From Paucimonas lemoignei (lineage in GTDB: Bacteria > Pseudomonadota > Gammaproteobacteria > Burkholderiales > Burkholderiaceae_D): a stretch of DNA of 64,000 nt. The position numbers were made by a program, and so were the translations under genes. The stretch spans positions 124,001-188,000 of the forward strand of contig NZ_SLZQ01000002.1 of assembly GCF_004342585.1 (NCBI RefSeq), read 5' to 3'. The notes beneath the pieces were generated by a model that was given only the letters and a program-made list of their open reading frames with translations, was not told the origin of the DNA and did no database searches. Shown piece by piece: positions 1-7,600 of the stretch (the first letter of the stretch is position 1; each line of letters starts with the position of its first letter).

Positions 1-2
1 GA

Positions 3-749
3 AATAAGCTCTCCCTTGAAGACATAGCCAGAGCCAATCTGGTCAAGGCCGGGCAGCTTTTTGACACAGGACAGAAGACTGAATTTGACAGAGGCTACGA
101 GGAAGATGAGCGTTTTCCCCGCAACTTTTCAGTCGTTTTTGAAGAAAAGAAGGTAGGCGACGCTGTTCAAGTGAAAATTTGCATCAATAACGTGTACGTC
201 GGCAATGGACTTGACGACAATGCTCACGCTGATGACGGATACCGTTACCACGACGTATTCCATCTTGCTTACACCGCAATTTTGGGGTGGTCACCCGTAA
301 TTCGGGCTCTCCTGAGGCGGAAGCGCAAGAGTGACGACGATATTGACCGAATCGAAGATGGAGCTAGAGCGATCTTTTTAGAGGAAGCTATTTCGGTCTT
401 TGTATTCAATCAAGCAGCAGAGCGCAATTACTACCGGGACATAAATTCTATTGATACCGGGATGCTGAAAACAATCAAGAAGTTGAGTGCCAATTTAGAA
501 GTAAAGCAATGCACTGCTAAACAATGGCAGGAAGCGATTTTTCAGGGCTACGCCATGTTTCATTTACTAAAAGAAAATGGCGGAGGGACTATTTCAGTAG
601 ATCTAGATGCCCGCTCAATATCATATACGCCTAATAAAAAAACGAAATCAACAGGAGTGAGGAATGCTGGACGTACAGGAAGTAACGTGCCTCGAAGCGT
701 GGCAAACCGGAGCCAGAAAAATAGTTCAAGGTCGCGGCGAAGCGTTTAA
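3..749 (+). CDS. MazG-like nucleoside triphosphate pyrophosphohydrolase family protein, C-terminal part (5' end outside window)
   Basis: The frame is open from the window edge with no start, so only the last 248 residues are visible. The first visible residues (LSLEDIARANLVKAGQLF) read like the final helix of an all-alpha MazG-type domain. After them comes the block DDGYRYHDVFHLAY, then GWSPVIRALLRRKRKSD and DGARAIFLEEAIS, which I recognise from bacterial proteins annotated as NTP pyrophosphohydrolase family. Such enzymes hydrolyse (d)NTPs to (d)NMPs and pyrophosphate; the substrate here is unknown and the catalytic EExxE-type motifs would lie upstream of the window. The last ~30 residues are basic and Ser/Arg-rich and overlap the next gene by 86 nt, so the authentic stop may once have been earlier. 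Codon use is A+T-richer than in the core genes further right. The family call is from memory of the motif block, not a search. Confidence 0.7.
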   Translation, partial: NKLSLEDIARANLVKAGQLFDTGQKTEFDRGYEEDERFPRNFSVVFEEKKVGDAVQVKICINNVYVGNGLDDNAHADDGYRYHDVFHLAYTAILGWSPVIRALLRRKRKSDDDIDRIEDGARAIFLEEAISVFVFNQAAERNYYRDINSIDTGMLKTIKKLSANLEVKQCTAKQWQEAIFQGYAMFHLLKENGGGTISVDLDARSISYTPNKKTKSTGVRNAGRTGSNVPRSVANRSQKNSSRSRRSV

Positions 750-1371
750 TCTTATTACTGAGATTGCACAGCCGACACAGTTAGACTCTCAGTGGCTGCA
801 AGATTACTCACCGCATCGAACAGCGGGAGTAGAACGAATTGAAGACGTAATAGATACTATCTTTCCTATTTCATTACATCAGCGTTTCCCGGTACGGGCC
901 GAACTTTATTCAAAATACTTGACCCGGCATCGCAGAGCCATGAAGTGGTCTCGGAATAGAGGGCGATGGGGCACATATTTTGAGCGTTTAATCGCCTTTG
1001 GACGGCCCGAGCCTGTGAATCAACTGGAGCGTGTGATTGAGAAGCTGACGACCTGGGAGCAACGAAATACAACAGGGCTTGTCTTTCATCTTTCCTCTCC
1101 TGCAACCGATGCTCCACGCACTCGCGGTGGACCCTGCTGGCACTTCGGTGAACTCTTATGGCACTCAAATAACGTACTTGACCTTGTTGTTGTTTATCGC
1201 AACCATGACTATTTCAACAAGGCTCTCGGTAATTTTATTGCACTTGGGCAGCTCCTCGGCTTTATAGCTGGCGAATCAGGAAAGACAGCTGGAAAATTGA
1301 TTTGCCATTCTGTGCACGCGTACTCAGACAAATCGCTGGCAAACTTATCTACTTTGGCGCGAATCACTTAG
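664..1371 (+). CDS. thymidylate-synthase-like protein
   Basis: A protein of 235 residues. The C-terminal half matches the thymidylate synthase fold motif by motif: GRWGTYFERL (YG-type loop, near residue 102), RGGPCWHFGEL (the catalytic Cys position, near 156), DLVVVYRNHD (equivalent of the QRSxD phosphate/folate motif), LGNFIALGQLL (equivalent of the FNIASYALL nucleotide-binding Asn motif), and ICHSVHAY (equivalent of the GDAHLY motif). The usual N-terminal DRTGTGT substrate loop is not evident, so canonical dTMP synthesis is doubtful; related TS-fold enzymes make hydroxymethylated pyrimidines. A good ribosome site (AGGAG, about 650) precedes the ATG. It overlaps the upstream gene by 86 nt and is followed 7 nt later by the glycosylase gene, so the three are probably one transcript. 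Fold assignment is fairly firm, reaction is inference. Confidence 0.72.
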   Translation: MLDVQEVTCLEAWQTGARKIVQGRGEAFNLITEIAQPTQLDSQWLQDYSPHRTAGVERIEDVIDTIFPISLHQRFPVRAELYSKYLTRHRRAMKWSRNRGRWGTYFERLIAFGRPEPVNQLERVIEKLTTWEQRNTTGLVFHLSSPATDAPRTRGGPCWHFGELLWHSNNVLDLVVVYRNHDYFNKALGNFIALGQLLGFIAGESGKTAGKLICHSVHAYSDKSLANLSTLARIT

Positions 1372-1378
1372 GGATTGA

Positions 1379-2521
1379 ATGGAATTGGCAAAAGGAACAA
1401 TTGAAAAGAAATTTTCGCAACTTATTTCAGATGTAAAAGCTTGCAATAAGTGCGCAAGAATGTGCAACAGTGAGCGAGTGTTGGGGCCGGCAAGCGGTTC
1501 GCTTACTGCCAAAGTAGTGTTTATTGGTGAAGCACCAGGCAGACTAGGTGCAGACGAGTCGCAAATACCGTTCCACGGTGATAAGTCTGGTCACAACTTT
1601 GAGTCGCTACTCGAACAAGTCGGCCTAAACCGTTATGAGCTGTTCGTAACAAATGCAGTGTTGTGCAATCCCAAAGACGCAAAGGGAAACAATGCGACAC
1701 CGACTCCAACAGAGATAAAAAACTGCGCCGAGTTTTTGCAAAGGCAGATTGAGTTGATAGACCCGAAGATCGTTGTAACGCTCGGAGGAACTGCATTGAA
1801 GGCATGCGGGCTTGTTGAGGAACATGAATTAGACCTAAGAACTCACGTACGAACTGCACATCCTTGGCTAAATAGAATGCTGATCCCTGCTTATCACCCT
1901 GGGCAGCGGGCGATGATCCATCGAAGTTTCGCAAATCAGTTGTCTGATTACCAGTTTATTGCAGAGCTTACTAGGCGTACCGCAAAGAAAACGACGAAGA
2001 GAACAACGGCCCGAACAAGTCGAGGAACAAGAGAACTAATTGATCAGATTACTGCAAGACGACCGACTCTTTCATATTTTGCTTTGCATAAGCTGGCTTT
2101 TTTAATAGAGGCGCGAGCAATTGACGAGCTAGGTGAGCGACTCACTGACTCGTACATAATCCGTCAAAAGGATGGGCCGTACTGGGTGGAGCTGCATCCA
2201 AAGAAGTTGGAATCTTTGGGTATCAATTTGTCCATTTATAATCGAGCAGGCTCACTTGTTATACAGCGGCAGCCAAAATACGAGCTGTTTGAGAATGTTG
2301 ACGACAAACCATCAGGTAGCCGCTTCACTAAAAACGAACTTGGGATAATTGACCATGTGTTGGAAAAGTATGGAAGCTTGCCTGATGCTGAGTTGAAGCG
2401 AATTACCTACACGACAAGTGTAATGAGGCGTGTTCTGCGAAAAGAAAAGGCACTTGGACTGAATCTGTTCAATGCCCCTTTGTTGGTCCCTGATGTCTAC
2501 GGCGCGGACGAGGAAAACTAA
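1379..2521 (+). CDS. uracil-DNA glycosylase (family 4/5-like) fused to SocA/Panacea-like domain
   Basis: A protein of 380 residues with two parts. Residues 1-190 are a uracil-DNA glycosylase domain: CNKC near the N-terminus plus two later cysteines (VLCNP, NCAEFL) that fit the 4Fe-4S set of family 4/5 enzymes; GEAPG motif A followed by PFHGDKSG; and YHPGQ as the second active-site loop. A basic TTKRTTARTSR linker follows (about 195-215). Residues 220-380 resemble the SocA/Panacea (formerly DUF4065) domain: LSYFALHKLAFLIEA, then DGPYWVEL, then FTKNELGIIDHVLEKYGSLPDAEL. Panacea domains are known as antitoxin modules and SocA as a proteolytic adaptor. The gene starts 7 nt after the TS-like gene. 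Removal of uracil or a uracil analogue from DNA is the expected activity; the role of the fused domain is unknown. Ordinary housekeeping UDGs lack this domain. Confidence 0.72.
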   Translation: MELAKGTIEKKFSQLISDVKACNKCARMCNSERVLGPASGSLTAKVVFIGEAPGRLGADESQIPFHGDKSGHNFESLLEQVGLNRYELFVTNAVLCNPKDAKGNNATPTPTEIKNCAEFLQRQIELIDPKIVVTLGGTALKACGLVEEHELDLRTHVRTAHPWLNRMLIPAYHPGQRAMIHRSFANQLSDYQFIAELTRRTAKKTTKRTTARTSRGTRELIDQITARRPTLSYFALHKLAFLIEARAIDELGERLTDSYIIRQKDGPYWVELHPKKLESLGINLSIYNRAGSLVIQRQPKYELFENVDDKPSGSRFTKNELGIIDHVLEKYGSLPDAELKRITYTTSVMRRVLRKEKALGLNLFNAPLLVPDVYGADEEN

Positions 2522-2691
2522 GTAATTCCCAAGCATGCGCAAGAGGAAATTTGAGACGCTTTTGGTCAAAAGAGTTGACGTCCTTTGGAGGCCCGACACT
2601 CAGCTTTTTCTATCTCAAAAGGTATAATCCTTGACCCTCAACCTGACCCATTGAAGCAAGAAAATAGGTCGGATAGTGAAGTGTTTTCATA

Positions 2692-2770
<79 letters not shown>

Positions 2771-2777
2771 ATAAATT

Positions 2778-2813
2778 AAGGGCTTGCAGCGTTTCTGCTG
2801 TAAGCCCTTTTTT
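2778..2813 (+). terminator. rho-independent terminator after tRNA(CAT)
   Basis: A 13-bp stem AAGGGCTTGCAGC / GCTGTAAGCCCTT (one G-U pair) is followed by a run of T. It starts 8 nt after the CCA end of the tRNA. Confidence 0.85.
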
Positions 2814-2989
2814 ATTCTGAAACCGGGAACACAATCGGGCACAGTAAGCGGCAGCAGAGTCGATACTCCGGCGACCTTGGCCGCTATCGTTAAAGTATCT
2901 TCAGGTTGCAGTGAACTGGTAGCCGCTTCTTTGGCTGCCGAGATCGACCATCGCACCGGATAACCCCCCATCTTCATGGAGATCTGTCT

Positions 2990-4714
2990 TTAGCTATCGT
3001 TCGCGCCTACCCGGCATTCCGCCCATATATCGAGCTCCTTGTTGTAAACGTCATTTTTTATACTCATGGAGCCGAGCACAGTATGGTACAGATTGTCATG
3101 GCTGTAGGCACGAGATAGCAGCGATTTCAGACACTGCTGGTTTACGTGATTTCGTTTTCTGTACCCATCAGACATCCATACCATAAAAGGAACTTTTTTC
3201 TGCTCATCTGGCGCAAACACATAGGGAGCGCCATGCAAATACAGGCTTTTCTCGCCCAATGATTCACCATGGTCGGAAACATAGATCAGTAATGAGTCAA
3301 AACGGTCTGACATGGATTGCAACAGCTTGATCTGTTGTGCGATGTTGTGATCTGTATACAAGATGGTATTGTCGTAGGCATTGCGAATTTCAGCGTCCGT
3401 GCACTCATTGAGTTCATTGGTGCGGCAAACCGGCGTGAACTTTTCAAATGCCTGTGGATAGCGATTTGCATATGCCGGGCCATGGCTACCGACTTGGTGA
3501 AATACGAGGACAGTGTCCTCCCGAGTGGCGTTTATCCGCTCATTCAGTCCCTTCAACATGACTTCATCAAAGCACGATTCAGCGTTGCACTTATCCGTAT
3601 AGTCATTCGGGCTGTAAGTGATGGTTGTGATTCGGGCGCTAACACCCTTACTTCCAGAATTATTGTCTCGCCATTCGACCTTCACCCCTGCCTTTTTCAG
3701 CGCGTCGAGAAGATTTGTCGTGCGCGCTGCCGCGCTGACGCTAAAGTTGTCCCTCTGAAGATGAGAGAACATGCAAGGGAGTGATATGGCGGTCGATGTC
3801 CCGCAAGAGCTCACGTTGTTAAAGTAAAAAAGACCATCAATGTTCGATAACTCAGGGTTGGTAGGACGTTGATAGCCGCCAAGCTGAAAATTCTGTGCGC
3901 GTGCAGTTTCACCGACGACTAAAAACATCAGCAAAGGCTTATCGCCTGCATTTGCGGCAGGCCTAATCGTTGTCCCAGTCTTGTCGACGAGTAGATTGGC
4001 ATGCGCGTCCGGAATAATGCTTCGGGCATATTGGATCGTGCCTTGAACCGCGGCTGCCGGAGTCAACAGATAGCGCAGGGGCTTATGCTTACGCAAAAAG
4101 GAACTGTAGTGCGCAGAAAAGGCAAAGACTAAAAAAACGCATAACGCCGTACCGCCAACCAAGAACAAAATACCGTGCTTCAAGCGTTGCGTTATTCCAT
4201 AAGGCTGTATGTGGCATCGCAGGATAAGAAAACATGGCAGCGCGCCGAGTAACGCCGCGTAGGCAAAAAAGCGCAAATTCAGCAGGGCACCAACTTCACG
4301 TTTGTCCGTCTCAAACAAATTGCGCACCATATCCCTGTCGATAAATATTCCATAAGTGTCGGCAGAATATGATGCGAACGTGGCAATAATGAAGCTGCAT
4401 ATCGCCACAATTTTTAATGCCCGTCGTCCGGGAATGAGCAAGAAAAAAGATGAATAAAGTATGAGTAAGATAACAAACAATGATGCGATAAATAGCGAGT
4501 CCATGACTGAGCCGTTCCATAGAGCGGCAAATGTGGAATGCCAAAAACGCACGTTATATAGAGCCAACAATGCGCCAGCCATCACAACAGCAAAACTAAG
4601 ATGGGAACGGAAAACGACCTGAAACCGTACGTTTTGTTTATCTGGTTGGGTGAATTGCTTAGGGAAAGACATGCTTTTGATAATTTTAAAAGGCGCCAAA
4701 TAGAAAATGCACAA
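2990..4714 (-). CDS. eptA: EptA/MCR-type phosphoethanolamine-lipid A transferase
   Basis: This inner-membrane enzyme transfers phosphoethanolamine from phosphatidylethanolamine to lipid A, lowering surface charge and raising resistance to cationic peptides such as polymyxin. It has 574 residues with about five N-terminal membrane helices (residues ~38-215) and a periplasmic sulfatase-fold domain. Visible active-site elements: Glu in VVGETARAQNF (about residue 269), the nucleophilic Thr region SCGTSTAISLPCMF, His in HQVGSHGPAY, Asp-His in SDHGESLGE, and His in LYLHGAPY. These are the Zn-ligand and phosphorylated-Thr positions known from EptA and MCR-1. Cysteines for periplasmic disulfides are present (SSCG, PCMF, CNAESC). 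Neither candidate start (4714, or MSFPKQ at 4672) has a clear ribosome site. No sensor-kinase pair such as pmrAB is adjacent. It lies between the tRNA and the core genes and may itself be acquired. Confidence 0.9.
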   Translation of the reverse strand: MCIFYLAPFKIIKSMSFPKQFTQPDKQNVRFQVVFRSHLSFAVVMAGALLALYNVRFWHSTFAALWNGSVMDSLFIASLFVILLILYSSFFLLIPGRRALKIVAICSFIIATFASYSADTYGIFIDRDMVRNLFETDKREVGALLNLRFFAYAALLGALPCFLILRCHIQPYGITQRLKHGILFLVGGTALCVFLVFAFSAHYSSFLRKHKPLRYLLTPAAAVQGTIQYARSIIPDAHANLLVDKTGTTIRPAANAGDKPLLMFLVVGETARAQNFQLGGYQRPTNPELSNIDGLFYFNNVSSCGTSTAISLPCMFSHLQRDNFSVSAAARTTNLLDALKKAGVKVEWRDNNSGSKGVSARITTITYSPNDYTDKCNAESCFDEVMLKGLNERINATREDTVLVFHQVGSHGPAYANRYPQAFEKFTPVCRTNELNECTDAEIRNAYDNTILYTDHNIAQQIKLLQSMSDRFDSLLIYVSDHGESLGEKSLYLHGAPYVFAPDEQKKVPFMVWMSDGYRKRNHVNQQCLKSLLSRAYSHDNLYHTVLGSMSIKNDVYNKELDIWAECRVGANDS

Positions 4715-5038
4715 ACGGTCGGCAGCACGGCGGCGTTGTGGTTATACCGAGGTGGCTCCCCTGAAAATTTATTACCCAGTATTGGCTGAAGAACGCATTA
4801 AGGTAACAACTGGCAGTGACTAATTAGTGGAGGAAATGTGAATTTTGTGTGTGGATATCTGGCCTTTTTTGCGGATCGCGCGTGGTGTCGTAATGTGGCG
4901 AGCGACTGGTCTACTGGGAAAGGCGTTTAATCAATTAGATAAGTGATGCCGTCTGCGGAGGTTAAAAGATGCTGTTACACTCGTTCTATCGCTAGCCCAA
5001 TCAATTTTTCGTCATGTGACCATGATGGAAAGCGCTTC
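4715..5038. other. intergenic region between divergent eptA and MFS gene
   Basis: About 320 bp without a convincing gene. It must hold the promoters of both divergent genes, but I see no clear sigma-70 pair or palindromic operator. The frame of the downstream MFS gene stays open back to 4943, but those codons lack transporter character. Confidence 0.5.
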
Positions 5039-6271
5039 ATGAATTCTCGCTCCCCGGACGCATCTTCCGATTCCATCCCTTCCACCGCAATTCTCGCTCT
5101 GTCACTTGCCGCGTTTGCCAGCGCCATATCACTGCGCCTGACCGATGCGCTGCTGCCGAGATTGGCAAACGAGTTCCATGTCTCTCTGGGCATGGCCTCA
5201 TATGTCATTACCTGCTTTGCCGTTGCCTATGGGGTATCGCAGCTTTTCTTCGGTCCGGTGGGCGACCGTTACGGAAAGTACCGTGTCATCGCCTGGGCTT
5301 GCATCGCTTGCGCCATCACTGCCGCGATGTGTGCATTGGCGCCGACGTACGGGCTGCTGTTGGCAGCGCGGTTATTTGCGGGGGCGACGGCAGCCGCGAT
5401 CATTCCACTCGCCATGGCTTGGATCGGCGATGTCATCCCATATGAAAATCGCCAGCCGGTACTGGCACGCTTCCTTATTGGACAAATTCTGGGAGTGTCC
5501 GCCGGGGTACTGGTGGGCGGATTCACGGCAGATCACCTCAGTTGGCGTGTGCCATTCTGGGGCGTGGCGATGGGCTTCGGCCTGATCAGTATGATCCTGC
5601 TGAGCTTGAGCCGTCGCTTGCCTGCGCATGCGCAAACCATGCATAAGGTGGAAGGGCATGCGGTGCAACGCATGTTGAGCGAATTCGGCCAGGTGCTCTC
5701 AGTGCCTTGGGCGCGAGTCGTACTGCTGACTGTATTCCTGGAAGGCGCCTGCCTGTACGGAGCATTCGCCTTCATCGCTTCGCACTTGCATCATGTGCAT
5801 GGCATTTCGTTGTCGAAAGCTGGCTCGCTGGTCATGCTGTTCGGCTTCGGCGGCTTTCTGTTCGCCACCACGGCGGCCGTATTGGTGAAAAGGCTGGGCG
5901 AGGTCGGCTTGGCGCGTTGGGGCGGCGTGCTGGTATGCACATCATTCGCGACTGTCGGGCTGGCTCCGGCGTGGCAATGGGCTATTCCTGCGTGTTTCAT
6001 TGCCGGGCTTGGCTTCTACATGTTGCACAACACTCTGCAGATCAACGCAACGCAAATGGCGCCGGAGCGGCGTGGTGCCGCCGTGTCGGCATTTGCATCT
6101 TGCTTTTTCCTGGGGCAGTCGGCCGGCGTGGCGGCGGCAGGGCTGACGGTGGAGCATGTCGGCACCAGCATGATTCTGGTGTTCGGCGCCTTTGGCGTGC
6201 TTGCGGCGGCCTTGAATTTCAGCCGCTTGCGTCAGCAGGCGTTGCGTCAAACGGTGCAGGAACAACTATGA
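5039..6271 (+). CDS. MFS transporter (drug/metabolite exporter type)
   Basis: A major facilitator superfamily permease of about 410 residues with twelve predicted membrane helices. The conserved loop 2-3 motif is seen as GPVGDRYGKYRV (G-x3-D-R-x-G-R/K type). Helix 5 carries GVSAGVLVGG, resembling the drug-exporter motif C. I chose ATG 5039 (MNSRSPDA) because GGAAAG precedes it and the first helix follows about 15 residues later; an upstream ATG at 4943 would add 32 residues of non-transporter sequence. The gene converges with the FUSC gene 10 nt away and has no operon partner. The substrate cannot be told from sequence; a Bcr- or AraJ-like efflux role is the usual guess. Confidence 0.85.
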   Translation: MNSRSPDASSDSIPSTAILALSLAAFASAISLRLTDALLPRLANEFHVSLGMASYVITCFAVAYGVSQLFFGPVGDRYGKYRVIAWACIACAITAAMCALAPTYGLLLAARLFAGATAAAIIPLAMAWIGDVIPYENRQPVLARFLIGQILGVSAGVLVGGFTADHLSWRVPFWGVAMGFGLISMILLSLSRRLPAHAQTMHKVEGHAVQRMLSEFGQVLSVPWARVVLLTVFLEGACLYGAFAFIASHLHHVHGISLSKAGSLVMLFGFGGFLFATTAAVLVKRLGEVGLARWGGVLVCTSFATVGLAPAWQWAIPACFIAGLGFYMLHNTLQINATQMAPERRGAAVSAFASCFFLGQSAGVAAAGLTVEHVGTSMILVFGAFGVLAAALNFSRLRQQALRQTVQEQL

Positions 6272-6281
6272 ACTCAAGCCA

Positions 6282-7418
6282 TCATGGTTTTTTTCTATGC
6301 GCGGCCAGAAAGGCGCGGTCATCCACGGTAGAAAAAATGACGGCAAATACGATGCCGATCGCGGCGCCGAGAATGGTATCCAGCACCCGCTCAAACGGCA
6401 TGTTGGTGGCTGTTGGGGCCGGGGCGACCAGATAAGTCATGAGCAAGGCCATGGGCGTGACGGTAATCTGTCCCAGCGCATAGTTAAAACCGATGATCAC
6501 TTCGGTCAGAAACTGGAATATGACTACCGCCGCAACCAGCATCCAGAACGATGGCGACTGTGAAAGGATGCTCCAGACAATGAAGGCGCCGACAATGGTG
6601 CCCGCCATGCGCTGCAGGGCACGGTTCATGGTGACATGCAAATGCCCGCCTTGCATGACGGCCGTCGCGCCAATTGCCGCCCAGGCCGGATGCGGCCATC
6701 CGGCGGCATGGGCAATGAACGCGGCAATCCCTGCGCCAAGGGTAATGCGACCGGCGGCAATCAATTCATGGCTCAGCGAGCGATGGGGCGGGGCAGGCAT
6801 GTCCAGGCTGGCCAATTCCACCGTCCGCATATGATCCGTCAGCGCGCAGACGATCCATGCGACAATGCCGCCGGCCGCGGTGGCGATCGCCCTTTCGGTT
6901 GCGGCTTGCCATGACTCTACCGGCGCCAGCGCACCGCCCACCGCAAACACGATGATCACCGCACCTGGTCCGCCCAGGCGTAAATGGTTGACGGCAAACG
7001 TTGAGGCGCCAGCAAGAAGTGCCAGTACCATCACCATGATCGTGGCCGAGGCGCCGGCAAGAGAAGCCAATGAAGGAATCAGTACGGCCAAGGTCAGCAA
7101 CAGCGCGCAAATCGCGACGATGCGCATGCGATCGCGGACAGGGGCATAACGTCCGAATAACGAGGCCAGGGCGCCGAGCGCGGGATACCCGATCATGTGC
7201 GTCCAGGGAGAAAAGTATGTCAGGACGATAGCCGCCAATAATGCCAAGGCTGCCTGTAACCCTGCAATGCTGGCAATTTTGATCGAAGGCGGCCGTGTCA
7301 GCGCCATGCTTTCCTGAATCTGTTCAGGAGTAAAGAGCTGGCGTGTGACAGTGCCGCGGGAGAATCTTGACAGGGCGCTTTCGGAGGAATGAGCAGTATT
7401 CTTTTTGTCAATAGACAT
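6282..7418 (-). CDS. FUSC family inner-membrane protein
   Basis: A protein of 378 residues, almost entirely hydrophobic, with two repeats of about six membrane helices separated near residues 190-210 (TDHMRTVELASLDMPAPP). This is the fusaric-acid-resistance/aromatic-acid-exporter (FUSC, YccC-like) architecture without the large soluble domain. The motif PAWAAIGATAVMQGGHLH in the second half is typical of the family. I chose ATG 7418 (MSIDKKN) because AAAGGAAT lies 6 nt upstream; an ATG 21 nt further up lacks such a site. No membrane-fusion partner is adjacent, so a complete efflux pump is not supported. The function is probably small-molecule export, with the substrate unknown. Confidence 0.8.
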   Translation of the reverse strand: MSIDKKNTAHSSESALSRFSRGTVTRQLFTPEQIQESMALTRPPSIKIASIAGLQAALALLAAIVLTYFSPWTHMIGYPALGALASLFGRYAPVRDRMRIVAICALLLTLAVLIPSLASLAGASATIMVMVLALLAGASTFAVNHLRLGGPGAVIIVFAVGGALAPVESWQAATERAIATAAGGIVAWIVCALTDHMRTVELASLDMPAPPHRSLSHELIAAGRITLGAGIAAFIAHAAGWPHPAWAAIGATAVMQGGHLHVTMNRALQRMAGTIVGAFIVWSILSQSPSFWMLVAAVVIFQFLTEVIIGFNYALGQITVTPMALLMTYLVAPAPTATNMPFERVLDTILGAAIGIVFAVIFSTVDDRAFLAAHRKKP

Positions 7419-7600
7419 AGCAATTCCTTTCAAGGCCAATATTATGCGCCACTCGTTAAAATGGCCCCGGCTCGTGCCGCGACGGCTTCTCTGTCTTCAG
7501 TGGCGTATAATAGAAAAATCTAGATAAATCCGATTGACGATTATCCCGCTTCATGCCTACCTTCACCGGGCATCCAGTTCACGGGACCCTTCCATAAGCC

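Noticed and set aside
2580-2600. GGAGGCC near 2587 as a partial copy of the tRNA 3' end (att site).
   Set aside because: Only seven bases match, too short to call an attachment repeat.
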